NCBI GenBank assembly: GCA_913051705.1
Contig: CAJXCW010000021.1
Span: forward strand, 1-34,860
Direction of reading: 5' to 3'
DNA from: an uncultured bacterium
Lineage (GTDB): Bacteria > JAAXHH01
DNA length: 34,860 nucleotides
In this document: piece after piece, positions 1-9,030 of the stretch
How the letters are laid out: each line of letters opens with the position of its first letter
How positions within the stretch are numbered: position 1 is the first letter of the stretch
Made by a program: the position numbers and the translations under genes
The notes under the pieces: model-generated
The model's input: the letters and a program-made list of their open reading frames with translations, nothing else
Told to the model about the DNA's origin: nothing
Database searches by the model: none

Positions 1-50
1 ACAAACCAACAAATACCCAAATCAACAAATCAACAAATCAACAAATCAAC
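1..50. repeat. AAATCAAC octamer tandem array inside the ileS frame
   Basis: Four consecutive AAATCAAC units (about 19-50) preceded by degenerate units AAACCAAC and AAATACCC. Eight-nt units give an eight-codon protein period, read here as QINKSTNQ-like residues. The unit fits the same formula (R)AAnnnAC as intergenic octamer arrays at 17287-17396 and 28089-28256. It abuts conserved IleRS sequence starting at about 51. It may be an insertion in the gene, a gene split, or a repeat at a contig edge. Confidence 0.85.
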
Positions 51-1568
51 ACCTGGTTCCCTGCCGACTGGATCTCCGAAATGCGCGAGCAAGTCCGGCT
101 GTGGTTCTATTCCCAACTGTTCATGTCGGTGACGCTCAACGATTGCACGCCGTTTAAATCGGTGCTGACCTATGAGGAGATGCGTGATGAAAGCGGGGAA
201 GCCTTCAGCAAGAGCGGAGGGAACGCGATTGCAGTGGAGGACGCAACAGAACGGATGGGCGCAGATGTCATGCGGTGGCAGTATGCCGGCGCCCCGATCA
301 ATATGGTCTTCCGGTTCGGATACGGCCCTGCGGAAGAGGTGACGCGTAAGATGCTCAGGTTGTGGAATGTATATGCGTTTTTCGTAACCTACGCCAACCT
401 GCCCGATTGCCCGCCGATCGCATCTTCTGCGCCGATGGACCAACGTAGCGAACTGGATCGTTGGGTCATCGCCCGTCTGCACACGTTAATTGCACAGTGT
501 AACGACCGGTTGGAGCACTTTGACTCTGCCACCTTTGTGAGAGAGGTGGAGAAATTCCTCGACGACCTGTCGACGTGGTACGTCCGGCGCAGTCGCCGCC
601 GCTTCTGGAAGAGTGGGGATGACAAGGACAAGCAGTCGGCTGTGCAGACGCTGTATGAGGTACTGGTTGCACTCAGCAAACTAATTGCGCCAATCCTGCC
701 GTTTTCTGCAGAGGAGTTGTATCAGAGTCTGGTACCGCCGATCGATCCGGAGGCGCTGGAGAGTGTTCACCTGTGCAGCTATCCCACAGCAGATGAGGAT
801 TTAATCAATCAAGATTTGATCGATGATATGGATGCCCTGAAACAGGTGATTGAATTGGGACGTGCTGCGCGTAATGAGGCGAAGATGAAAGTCCGCCAAC
901 CTGCCCTGCGATTGCAGGTTAAACCGACTAATAGCAGACAGGGGGAAACCGTCACTCGTTTACGTAGTCAGATTCTCGAGGAACTGAACGTGAAAGAGCT
1001 GACCGTGATTGAGGATGAAACAGTGTTTCAGACGTACGCTGTTAAACCGGATTTCTCCAAATGGGGGCCGCGGTTCGGCAAGCAGCTTAATGTGGTACGA
1101 AAGGCATTGGAGGCGCTTGTTCCGAATGAGACGGGCATGATGATCGCAGACGGCCGGTCGATAGAACTTGTTGTGGATGGGGAGACGATCTCGATCACGC
1201 CGGACGAGCTGGTGCTTGAACGGGTGGATGCAGACGGTCTCGCGGTAGTCTCCGATTTCGGCTGTACGGTAGCCATCGATACCGAGATTACACGAGAATT
1301 ACTGCTTGAAGGATTGATGCGCGATGTTGTGCGACACGTACAGAACTTACGTAAAGAAGCCGATTTCCATGTGAACGACCGAATCAATCTCTATTACGAT
1401 ACAGCAGGCGACCTGGCCGAGGCCATTTCTGTTCACACAGAATATATACAGGCAGAAATCCTGGCGGTCTCAATACAAGCGGGGGCAGCACCCGATGAAG
1501 CGGTCGTCAAAGAACTGAAAATTGGAGAGAACGCTCTCCGTCTCGGTGTCCTGCAGGTTGCTTCCTGA
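3..1568 (+). CDS. ileS: Isoleucyl-tRNA synthetase, type 2 (eukaryote-like), 3' part
   Basis: Class I aminoacyl-tRNA synthetase that charges tRNA-Ile; the 5' part lies outside the window. The frame is open from base 3; the first ATG in this frame, at 81, is internal. Visible parts are the end of the Rossmann catalytic domain (PADWISE, then WFYS), a KMSKS-loop region reading AFSKSGGNAI (about 201-230), the helical anticodon-binding domain, and a C-terminal domain of the DUF5915 type found in type 2 IleRS. There is no C-terminal zinc-ribbon cysteine cluster as in type 1 enzymes. Odd points: K and M of KMSKS are replaced by A and F, and the first 50 bases are a tandem octamer array read in frame just before the conserved TWFPADW segment. 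Identity is well supported; integrity of the upstream part cannot be judged here. Confidence 0.93.
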   Translation, partial: KPTNTQINKSTNQQINTWFPADWISEMREQVRLWFYSQLFMSVTLNDCTPFKSVLTYEEMRDESGEAFSKSGGNAIAVEDATERMGADVMRWQYAGAPINMVFRFGYGPAEEVTRKMLRLWNVYAFFVTYANLPDCPPIASSAPMDQRSELDRWVIARLHTLIAQCNDRLEHFDSATFVREVEKFLDDLSTWYVRRSRRRFWKSGDDKDKQSAVQTLYEVLVALSKLIAPILPFSAEELYQSLVPPIDPEALESVHLCSYPTADEDLINQDLIDDMDALKQVIELGRAARNEAKMKVRQPALRLQVKPTNSRQGETVTRLRSQILEELNVKELTVIEDETVFQTYAVKPDFSKWGPRFGKQLNVVRKALEALVPNETGMMIADGRSIELVVDGETISITPDELVLERVDADGLAVVSDFGCTVAIDTEITRELLLEGLMRDVVRHVQNLRKEADFHVNDRINLYYDTAGDLAEAISVHTEYIQAEILAVSIQAGAAPDEAVVKELKIGENALRLGVLQVAS

Positions 1569-1572
1569 AGAT

Positions 1573-1605
1573 CTGCCATTCACCATTTGCTGTTTGCTAT
1601 TCTTT
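1573..1605. repeat. Degenerate heptamer repeat (AGCAAAT/GGCAGAT type) between ileS and pyk
   Basis: Read on the minus strand the 41-bp gap contains AGCAAAC, AGCAAAT, GGTGAAT and GGCAGAT in tandem, one 7-nt unit after another. The segment CCATTTGCTGTTTGC recurs almost unchanged at 29370-29385, and GGCAGAT recurs at 26366-26372. An eight-T run separates the repeat from the pyk start codon, so no Shine-Dalgarno is visible. Confidence 0.6.
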
Positions 1606-1609
1606 TTTT

Positions 1610-3025
1610 ATGCGCCGAACCAAAATCGTCTGTACCGTCGGCCCGGCAATCGATTCGGAGGACCGTTTGCGACAGGTCGTTGAGGCCGGCGCTGATGTAT
1701 TCCGATTAAACTTCTCCCATGGTACCCCTGATGAACACCGAAACCGGGTCGCCATGATCCGGGCTGTAGAACGTGACCTTGGCAAACCCATTGCCATCCT
1801 GCAGGATTTACCGGGACCGAAAATCCGGATTGGCACTTTTCAAACGGGGCCGATCCATCTATCGGTCGGCGCCCATTTCATCTTAACCACAGAACAAGTA
1901 AACGGTGACAAGCGAAGGGTGTCCGTTAATTATAACCGGTTGGCGGAAGAAGTAAATCCAGGACAACATCTGTTGCTGGCCGACGGCATCATCGAATTAC
2001 AAATCGATGCCGTCGAACCGCCGGAGATCCACTGTACGGTTATACTGGGCGGCCCGTTGTCGAATCAAAAAGGCATTTCCGTTCCCCGGGGCGCTTTAAG
2101 TATATCCGCATTTACAGATCGAGATAGAGAATTATTGCTTGAGGGTATAGATATGGGCGTCAGCATGGCTGCCCTGTCTTTTGTGCGTTCTGAGGAGGAT
2201 GTGCTGCAGGCCCGTCGGTTGCTTGACGAACATCAGAGTGATCTACCTTTAATGGCCAAAATTGAAAAACCGGAGGCGGTAGATAAGCTCGATGAGCTGC
2301 TTCAGTGTGTTGATTCTCTGATGGTGGCGCGGGGAGATCTCGGGGTTGAAATTCCCTTCCAGGAAGTGCCCCTTATCCAGAAAGATATTATCTATAAATC
2401 TTTATGCGCTGCGAGACCGGTGATTACGGCGACCCAGATGCTCCGTTCCATGGTGGAAAGCCCACGGCCTACCCGCGCGGAAGCCGCTGATGTCGCCAAT
2501 GCGGTACTGGATGGTTCCGACGCCGTGATGTTATCTGAAGAAAGTGCGATGGGCGCTTACCCGGTGGAAGCAGTCCGGGCACTCGCCGCTATCGCAGAGC
2601 AGGCAGAATCACGCCTGTTTGAACATAGGCCGTTTATCGATATCCAAAATAAAAAGCAATTCAGTATATCCGAAGCAATCGGACACGCCGCCTGTGTGCT
2701 AGCCCAGGATGCAGGGGCTAAAGCCATTGTATGCTGTACCCGCACCGGGCATACGGCCCGCCTGGTCGCGCGGTATCGACCCGTTGTACCGATCATTGGC
2801 GTCAGTCCGGGAATGGAAACCGTTCGCAGAATGGCGCTGGTGTGGGGCGTCAGACCGGTTCTATGTGATGATTTTAAATCGATTGATGGTATGATTCAGA
2901 CGTCTCTGGATGCTGCCCGCCAATCCGGTGAATTGGATTCCGGATCTCGCATTGTGATCGCCGGTGGATCACCTGCCGCCGGACCGGGACATACGGATTT
3001 TCTGCGTGTCGCTGTTGTTCCGTGA
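1610..3025 (+). CDS. pyk: Pyruvate kinase
   Basis: Converts phosphoenolpyruvate and ADP to pyruvate and ATP, the last step of glycolysis, in the cytoplasm. The 471-aa length is normal. The N-terminus RRTKIVCTVGPA is the standard barrel start, LNFSHG follows, and the active-site segment MVARGDLGVEIP and the family signature ITATQMLRSM are intact. The C-terminal domain is complete. The ATG at 1610 is fixed by homology, although it is preceded by a T-run and a heptamer repeat instead of a ribosome binding site. It lies 41 bp after ileS and could be co-transcribed with it. Confidence 0.97.
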   Translation: MRRTKIVCTVGPAIDSEDRLRQVVEAGADVFRLNFSHGTPDEHRNRVAMIRAVERDLGKPIAILQDLPGPKIRIGTFQTGPIHLSVGAHFILTTEQVNGDKRRVSVNYNRLAEEVNPGQHLLLADGIIELQIDAVEPPEIHCTVILGGPLSNQKGISVPRGALSISAFTDRDRELLLEGIDMGVSMAALSFVRSEEDVLQARRLLDEHQSDLPLMAKIEKPEAVDKLDELLQCVDSLMVARGDLGVEIPFQEVPLIQKDIIYKSLCAARPVITATQMLRSMVESPRPTRAEAADVANAVLDGSDAVMLSEESAMGAYPVEAVRALAAIAEQAESRLFEHRPFIDIQNKKQFSISEAIGHAACVLAQDAGAKAIVCCTRTGHTARLVARYRPVVPIIGVSPGMETVRRMALVWGVRPVLCDDFKSIDGMIQTSLDAARQSGELDSGSRIVIAGGSPAAGPGHTDFLRVAVVP

Positions 3026-3074
3026 AAGATCTACCCCCCTTCCCCCCTTCCATCCTCCCACTTTGGAGAACCAT
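3026..3074. other. C-rich tandem tract between pyk and the DegT gene
   Basis: A short polypyrimidine tract with two CCCCCCTT units (about 3035-3050) and a further CCATCCTCCC. The minus strand has two runs of six G and several shorter runs, so a G-quadruplex is conceivable. The Shine-Dalgarno GGAG at 3065-3068 for the next gene follows it. Confidence 0.5.
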
Positions 3075-4400
3075 ATGACTATCTCGACCACCAGCCGACT
3101 GGCCTTCCTCGGTGGCAAACAGGCCGTCCATGATTCGCAGGAAGAGCTGTTCAAATGGCCGATTGTTACGTCTGAAGATGAAAAGGCTGTATTGGATGTC
3201 CTGAGAAAAGGCAGCATGTCGGGGACAGATGTAACGATGCAGTTCGAACAGGAATTTGGAGCGTGGATGGGCCTGGATTATGCCCTCGGATGTTGTTCCG
3301 GAACAGCTTCCCTGCATAGCGCCATGTTTGGTTGCGGCATCGGGGTAGGCGATGAGATCATCTGCCAGAGTCCCACATTCTGGGCCTCCGCCTTACAGTG
3401 TTTCTCGCTTGGTGCTACCGTTGTATTCGCAGATATCGAACCGGACACGCTGAATATCGATCCGGATGATATAGAAAGACATATATCAGACCGGACCAGG
3501 GCCATTATGGTGGTCCATTACACCGGCTATCCTGCGGATATGGATCGGATCAGGCCGATTGCTCAAAAACATGGCTTGAAAATCATCGAAGATGTCTCCC
3601 ATGCTCAGGGCGCCCTTTACAAAGGGCGCAAAGTAGGCACCTTCGGCGATGTAGCTGCTATGTCCCTCATGAGTGGCAAATCATTCGCCACGGGTGAGGC
3701 CGGTATTCTGGTGACCAACGACCGGGAGATCTACGAACGCGCGATGGCCTTCGGACACTATGAACGCTATAAAGGAAACTTCGAGACCGAAGACCTTAAT
3801 GCGTACTACGGTTTACCTCTGGGCGGCTATAAATATCGTATGAATCAGATGTGCTCCGCTGTAGGGCGTGTGCAGTTGAAATATTATGACGAGCGCATTC
3901 AAGAGATTCAGGACGGTATGAACAGATTCTGGGATCTGCTCGAAGGCGTGCCAGGCCTTAAAGCCCACAGAGTGCCTGAGGACTCCGGCAATACGATGGG
4001 GGGCTGGTACAATCCTAAAGGGTTATATAACACAGAAGAATTGGAGGGCCTGTCCATAACAAGGTTTGCAGAGGCCGTTAGGGCGGAGGGCTCTTCCTGT
4101 TCGCCCGGTATGAATAAACCGTTACACAGACACCCCTTACTGAATACCTGCGATGTATACGGCCACGGCAAGCCGACCCGCCTCGCCCACAGCGACCGGG
4201 ACTTGAGGCAACCCAAAGGCAGTTTGCCCGTTTCGGAATCCACGGAATTTCATACCTTTAACGTCCCCTGGTTTAAACACGACACGCCTGAACTCATCGA
4301 ACAACACGCGTTAGCCTTCCGAAAAGTGGCGGAACAGGCCAATGACTTGTTAACCGATGACCCCGGGAACCCATCCGGTATGGGAGAATGGATTACATAG
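3075..4400 (+). CDS. DegT/DnrJ/EryC1/StrS family PLP-dependent aminotransferase
   Basis: Fold-type I, PLP-dependent enzyme of the sugar aminotransferase family (441 aa). The start at 3075 follows GGAG and avoids overlap with pyk; a longer frame from 2964 would overlap pyk by 62 bp. Family landmarks are the CCSGTASLHSAM phosphate-binding region (about 73-84), EDVSHAQGA with the cofactor-binding Asp (about 173), and GKSFATGEAG with the Schiff-base Lys (about 202). Members commonly transaminate keto-sugars or act in inositol and antibiotic sugar pathways. The substrate cannot be read from sequence, and no nucleotide-sugar genes sit beside it. It is convergent with the outer-membrane protein gene. 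Confidence 0.9.
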   Translation: MTISTTSRLAFLGGKQAVHDSQEELFKWPIVTSEDEKAVLDVLRKGSMSGTDVTMQFEQEFGAWMGLDYALGCCSGTASLHSAMFGCGIGVGDEIICQSPTFWASALQCFSLGATVVFADIEPDTLNIDPDDIERHISDRTRAIMVVHYTGYPADMDRIRPIAQKHGLKIIEDVSHAQGALYKGRKVGTFGDVAAMSLMSGKSFATGEAGILVTNDREIYERAMAFGHYERYKGNFETEDLNAYYGLPLGGYKYRMNQMCSAVGRVQLKYYDERIQEIQDGMNRFWDLLEGVPGLKAHRVPEDSGNTMGGWYNPKGLYNTEELEGLSITRFAEAVRAEGSSCSPGMNKPLHRHPLLNTCDVYGHGKPTRLAHSDRDLRQPKGSLPVSESTEFHTFNVPWFKHDTPELIEQHALAFRKVAEQANDLLTDDPGNPSGMGEWIT

Positions 4401-4405
4401 AGTAA

Positions 4406-4443
4406 GGGCGGACAGGTCCACAAAACAGTACATCTGCCCGCCC
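4406..4443 (+). terminator. Possible stem-loop after the DegT gene
   Basis: GGGCGGACAG at 4406-4415 pairs with CTGCCCGCCC at 4434-4443 with one mismatch, starting six bases after the stop codon. There is no following U-tract, so it would be an atypical terminator or a 3'-end stabiliser. The rest of 4444-4652 shows no convincing gene. Confidence 0.4.
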
Positions 4444-4652
4444 GGTTCGATGTCGGTGTAGAAGTGGACGACTGAGGGGTTGGTCGTGGGCTGGTTGGCG
4501 CCGATGAATTACAACCAAGGAAGGCAATAAGAAGCACAAAACATCGACAGTTCAATGGAAGGGAAGGCCTCCGTTGCTATGAGAAATAAATATCCAAGTG
4601 TGTTATCACAAGTACACGCCGGAAATCGAAGCTGTCGAACCGCCGATTATTC

Positions 4653-5750
4653 CTACCGGGATGCACCAGGGTCTTCTTCCATCGATTCCTTCATCTCTTC
4701 CAGTTCCCGTTGCGCCTTGATACGATCCTGGCGAATTTCTTCAATTCCCTCCTCACGATCCATATCGTCATCCCGATCATATTGATAACTCGAACGGCCC
4801 GATATACGCATACTCCGACCGCGACGATAGGTAGGAGGCACCCCTTCAAAAATTCTATATTTCAGATTTATGATCGCCCGCCAACGAGGATAAACCGACT
4901 GATTGTCATATTCGGTAAACTGACCGGAACTAAAAGCACGAAGTTCTAGTCCGTACATAATATAAAATTGCCCGAGCTGATAACGTAGACCGGGCGTAAG
5001 TCGAATATACGGTGAAATCTTGGAACCTTCTCTAGCAATAAGAGTATACGGATTGATATCAATAAAATACTCTCCTGTAAGTTCTGTTAAGAAATGGATA
5101 TTCTCCCTTAGAGGCACCTGTAGTCCGGCGCCAAAAATGGCTTGTGACGTATTTATGGTGTTGAGCGAAGAATTCGGGTCCTCAGCGTCAACATATGCGT
5201 TCTTATCATTGTGGTATATAAAGCCCGCATTTATATGCAAGCGTCTTGAGCGATTCAGATCTATCGGATTGGAATCATAAGACAGAATAATCATACCGCC
5301 GACAGATGTGCTGGGTGCAGTATAGCTCTCCCATTCAACATTTGAAGCCTTACCTATCGGGATCGAAAACAAGATCTGGGCACCAAGATTAAGGGAGGAC
5401 GGTGCACTGGTCGGCAAAGCGCCTTTCAAACTGACACGAAGCGGGCCGATCGCCGGGCCGAGGGCTCCAAAAGCGCGATCTTGATAGAGCGTTTGACTAA
5501 GGCCAATCTCAAAATAATGGCGGACACCATATAATACATTAATCGCACCTGTCCCATCTCGAAACGTGTAGGAACCACTGCTTTGCGTATAGTCCATATT
5601 GATTGTTCCCCACAAAGCGCCACGGTACACATTGTTAGCAGACTGAACACGTACCAGCCCATTACCACCGTAAGTTGTAATTCCTGTGGCGTGCTCAATA
5701 GGAAGACCAATCACCAAGCTTGCTACGATTATATAAAATACTTGTTTCAT
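4653..5750 (-). CDS. Predicted outer-membrane beta-barrel protein, family unknown
   Basis: A 365-aa protein with a signal peptide (hydrophobic IIVASLVIGLP near residues 7-17). It then has alternating polar/hydrophobic strands rich in Gly, Tyr and Asn typical of outer-membrane barrels, such as EIGLSQTLY and FYIMYGLELRAF. A strand ending LKYRIF (about 296-301) looks like a beta-signal, but a highly charged 64-residue tail rich in Arg, Asp and Glu follows it. A strong ribosome binding site (AAGGAGGAG) precedes the ATG. It is transcribed alone, from a consensus promoter about 370 bp upstream (6121-6150), downstream of the atpC terminator. I do not recognise a named family. Function is unknown; a porin or assembly role would be a guess. 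Confidence 0.75.
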   Translation of the reverse strand: MKQVFYIIVASLVIGLPIEHATGITTYGGNGLVRVQSANNVYRGALWGTINMDYTQSSGSYTFRDGTGAINVLYGVRHYFEIGLSQTLYQDRAFGALGPAIGPLRVSLKGALPTSAPSSLNLGAQILFSIPIGKASNVEWESYTAPSTSVGGMIILSYDSNPIDLNRSRRLHINAGFIYHNDKNAYVDAEDPNSSLNTINTSQAIFGAGLQVPLRENIHFLTELTGEYFIDINPYTLIAREGSKISPYIRLTPGLRYQLGQFYIMYGLELRAFSSGQFTEYDNQSVYPRWRAIINLKYRIFEGVPPTYRRGRSMRISGRSSYQYDRDDDMDREEGIEEIRQDRIKAQRELEEMKESMEEDPGASR

Positions 5751-6114
5751 ATATCTCCTCCTTCTTCAACTTTTATGATCCTTAGATTTTTAATCAAGTA
5801 CACAACTGATATAGAAGTCGTTTAACATGAAATAATAAGGTGCGATTTTAATGACTAAAGCCTATCGATTCCCGTTGCGTTGATGCCACATATAAGCATC
5901 AGTTGGTATCGGATAGGCCTGTTCTTTCAAAGATTTATTTTCAATAAAAATGTCTGTTTTGGAATGATTCGTCGATTTTTTGGAGAGAGGTCTTCATTAG
6001 CCGGGACCCTATAGGTCATTATCATCAATGGATGGTTGAAAACCAAGATATACAGGCCAGTGGATTTTTTACAAAAAAGGTATATCCGGCATAATGCGCT
6101 CTCGAGCAAGAATA
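5751..6114 (-). other. Long 5' leader of the outer-membrane protein gene
   Basis: If transcription starts about 7 nt after the -10 at 6121-6126, the mRNA leader is about 360 nt. I see no convincing ORF in it; a 60-codon TTG frame at 5927-6109 has no ribosome binding site. It is more AT-rich than the genes. It contains the nested stem-loop at 5857-5927 and one arm (6091-6098) of an inverted repeat overlapping the promoter. A leader this long suggests post-transcriptional control or a small RNA. Confidence 0.5.
5857..5927 (-). promoter_or_regulatory. Nested stem-loop in the leader (possible cis-regulatory RNA)
   Basis: Outer arms GCCTATC-GAT (5860-5869) and ATC-GGATAGGC (5908-5918) pair with one bulged base. 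Inside them TGATGC (5881-5886) pairs with GCATCA (5896-5901) around a nine-base loop, giving a two-storey hairpin about 60 nt long. It lies about 110 nt upstream of the start codon of the outer-membrane protein gene. It resembles no riboswitch I know. Confidence 0.45.
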
Positions 6115-6125
6115 TTTCGCATTAT
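6091..6125. promoter_or_regulatory. Inverted repeat overlapping the -10 box (possible operator)
   Basis: ATAATGCG at 6091-6098 and CGCATTAT at 6118-6125 are perfect inverted arms separated by 19 bp. The second arm overlaps the -10 element and the predicted transcription start, a usual place for a repressor site. A hairpin at the very 5' end of the transcript is the alternative. Confidence 0.45.
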
Positions 6126-6150
6126 AACCTGACGTCTATAGCTTTGTCAA
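6121..6150 (-). promoter_or_regulatory. Consensus sigma70-type promoter for the outer-membrane protein gene
   Basis: On the minus strand TTGACA (6145-6150) and TATAAT (6121-6126) both match consensus at all six positions, with an 18-bp spacer. It lies just after the atpC terminator and reads toward the gene starting at 5750. Confidence 0.75.
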
Positions 6151-6164
6151 GAAAAAACATAATT

Positions 6165-6193
6165 AAAAAATACCAGGCGTAAAGGCATATTTT
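6165..6193 (-). terminator. Rho-independent-like terminator after atpC
   Basis: On the minus strand AAAATATGCC and GGTATTTTTT form a ten-pair stem with one mismatch and one G-U pair, around a TTTACGCCT loop. The 3' side runs into a U-rich stretch. It begins about 35 bp after the atpC stop and directly precedes the next promoter. Confidence 0.55.
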
Positions 6194-6226
6194 CCAACCA
6201 TCTCCCTGATCAGTATACCCGGTAAA

Positions 6227-6637
6227 TTATTCTGAAAACAAATGGGATGCTTTAATCCGATTCAACGCACGATCAAGGGAGGCCTTCGCACGGTCTATAT
6301 CAAACTTCTGACCGCCGGATTCCAAACGTTGCCGGGCACGCGCTTCCGCCTGTTGAGCACGGTCTAAATCAATCTCATCGGCTCGTTCAACCGCCTCGGC
6401 TAAAACCGTCGCCTGATGACGCAGCACTTCGACGAATCCGCCGGATACAGCATAAATATGACGGCTTTCTGTATCCCGAATGGTCAGAATACCTGGGCGT
6501 AACGAAGTCAGCATCGGTACATGGCCGGTCAGCACTTCAAATTCCCCATCTGTACCCGGTGCCTGGAAACTACGTACCGCCCCCTCATACGCCATCCTGG
6601 TCGGTGTGACTACTACAAAAGGATATTCTCCAGCCAT
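6227..6637 (-). CDS. atpC: F1 ATP synthase epsilon subunit
   Basis: Central-stalk subunit that couples gamma to the c-ring and can inhibit ATP hydrolysis. At 136 aa it has the N-terminal beta-sandwich (TPTRMAYEG, APGTDGEFEVLTGHVPML, VSGGFVEV) and the C-terminal two-helix region rich in Ala, Arg and Glu. It is the last gene of the atp operon, starts 3 bp after the atpD stop, and is followed by a terminator. Confidence 0.95.
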   Translation of the reverse strand: MAGEYPFVVVTPTRMAYEGAVRSFQAPGTDGEFEVLTGHVPMLTSLRPGILTIRDTESRHIYAVSGGFVEVLRHQATVLAEAVERADEIDLDRAQQAEARARQRLESGGQKFDIDRAKASLDRALNRIKASHLFSE

Positions 6638-6640
6638 GAT

Positions 6641-8056
<1,416 letters not shown>

Positions 8057-8077
8057 CTATCAGGTTCAAGGTAACGA

Positions 8078-8935
8078 TTATCGCAACGCCTCGGCCCCGC
8101 CGATAATGTCCATCAACTCCGAAGTAATCGTCTCCTGACGCATTTTGTTAGCCTTCAGGGATAATTCATCAATTAAATCGCCCGCATTACGCGTCGCATT
8201 ATCCATAGCCAGCATTCGGGCAGCCTCTTCAGCGGCATTCGATTCCAGCAAAACACGCCAGATCTGAAACCGGATATGTCGAGGAACCAGATCATCCAGC
8301 AAAGCCTTCTGTGAAGGTTCATATTGATACCCCGTAAAAAGCGGATCCTCTTCTATAGGCTGTGGTACAATGGGTAAGATCTGCTCTAATACGAGATTCT
8401 GCTGACCTGCTGATTTAAATTCATTATACACGACCTCTACACGATCAATCTGACCACTGTTAAACAATTCCATCAGCTGGTCCGCGATTTCTCCCGCATG
8501 ATCATACTCCAGTGCCTGGAATATGTTAATCTGTTCTGCCAGAATCTTGACGTGGGGCTGTCGTGAAAGCGTTTCCGCCCCCTTACGTCCCACACAGATT
8601 AATTCCGGTTCCGGGGAAGCTTCACGTGTATGTTCCATCGCCCGTCTAATGACATTGGTATTAAAACTTCCGCAAAACCCACGGTCTGCCGTCACGACGA
8701 CCAAGGTTGAAGCCTTGACATCTCGTTCTGTCAACAGCGAATGAGCTTCGTCTGCCGTTTGCGCTGCCAGATGCTTAAGCATTTCGTCCAGTTTGCGGGC
8801 ATACGGACGCGCAGAAATCAGGCGATCCTGCGCCCGACGTAGCCGGACACCTGCCACGGTCTGCATCGCTTTCGTAATCTTCTGAATATCTTTTGTACTC
8901 GCGATACGGCGACGTATCTCTCGTAATGACGGCAT
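8078..8935 (-). CDS. atpG: F1 ATP synthase gamma subunit
   Basis: Rotor shaft of F1. The N-terminal helix (SLREIRRRIASTKDIQKITKAM) and the C-terminal helix (NAGDLIDELSLKANKMRQ then ITSELMDIIGGAEAL) are the conserved coiled-coil ends, and the middle carries DRGFCGSFN. Length 285 aa is normal. AAAGGA precedes the ATG. The gap to atpA (8936-9021) holds a degenerate copy of the octamer repeat, unusual inside an atp operon. Confidence 0.97.
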   Translation of the reverse strand: MPSLREIRRRIASTKDIQKITKAMQTVAGVRLRRAQDRLISARPYARKLDEMLKHLAAQTADEAHSLLTERDVKASTLVVVTADRGFCGSFNTNVIRRAMEHTREASPEPELICVGRKGAETLSRQPHVKILAEQINIFQALEYDHAGEIADQLMELFNSGQIDRVEVVYNEFKSAGQQNLVLEQILPIVPQPIEEDPLFTGYQYEPSQKALLDDLVPRHIRFQIWRVLLESNAAEEAARMLAMDNATRNAGDLIDELSLKANKMRQETITSELMDIIGGAEALR

Positions 8936-8950
8936 GGGGTCCTTTCAAGG

Positions 8951-9030
8951 GAAGCTACGGAACGACGAAGTTATGGATCATTTGTATTCTGCTTCTCATC
9001 TTCGTTGTTTCATCGTTTCATTTACGCCTG
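8951..9030. repeat. Degenerate octamer repeat (GAAnnnAC family) between atpA and atpG
   Basis: One side reads GAAGCTAC, GGAACGAC, GAAGTTAT (8951-8974). The other, on the minus strand, reads GAAACGAT, GAAACAAC, GAAGATGA (about 9001-9026). This is the same unit formula as at 17287-17396 and 28089-28256, but more decayed. It reaches the 3' end of atpA. Confidence 0.55.

Noticed and set aside
2964-3074. Longer N-terminus of the DegT aminotransferase
   Set aside because: It would overlap the pyk gene and run through the C-rich tract. The ATG at 3075 has a good ribosome binding site and fits the family.
4440-4460. GGTTCGA-like sequence suggesting a tRNA T-arm
   Set aside because: No matching acceptor, D or anticodon arms around it. 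No tRNA or rRNA gene was found in the window.
4250-4555. Minus-strand frame with a lipoprotein-like start (LLIAFLGCN)
   Set aside because: TTG start without a ribosome binding site, and half of it is antisense to the DegT aminotransferase gene.
5927-6109. Possible 60-residue leader peptide upstream of the outer-membrane protein gene
   Set aside because: TTG start only a few bases after the predicted transcription start, no ribosome binding site, and no recognisable protein pattern.
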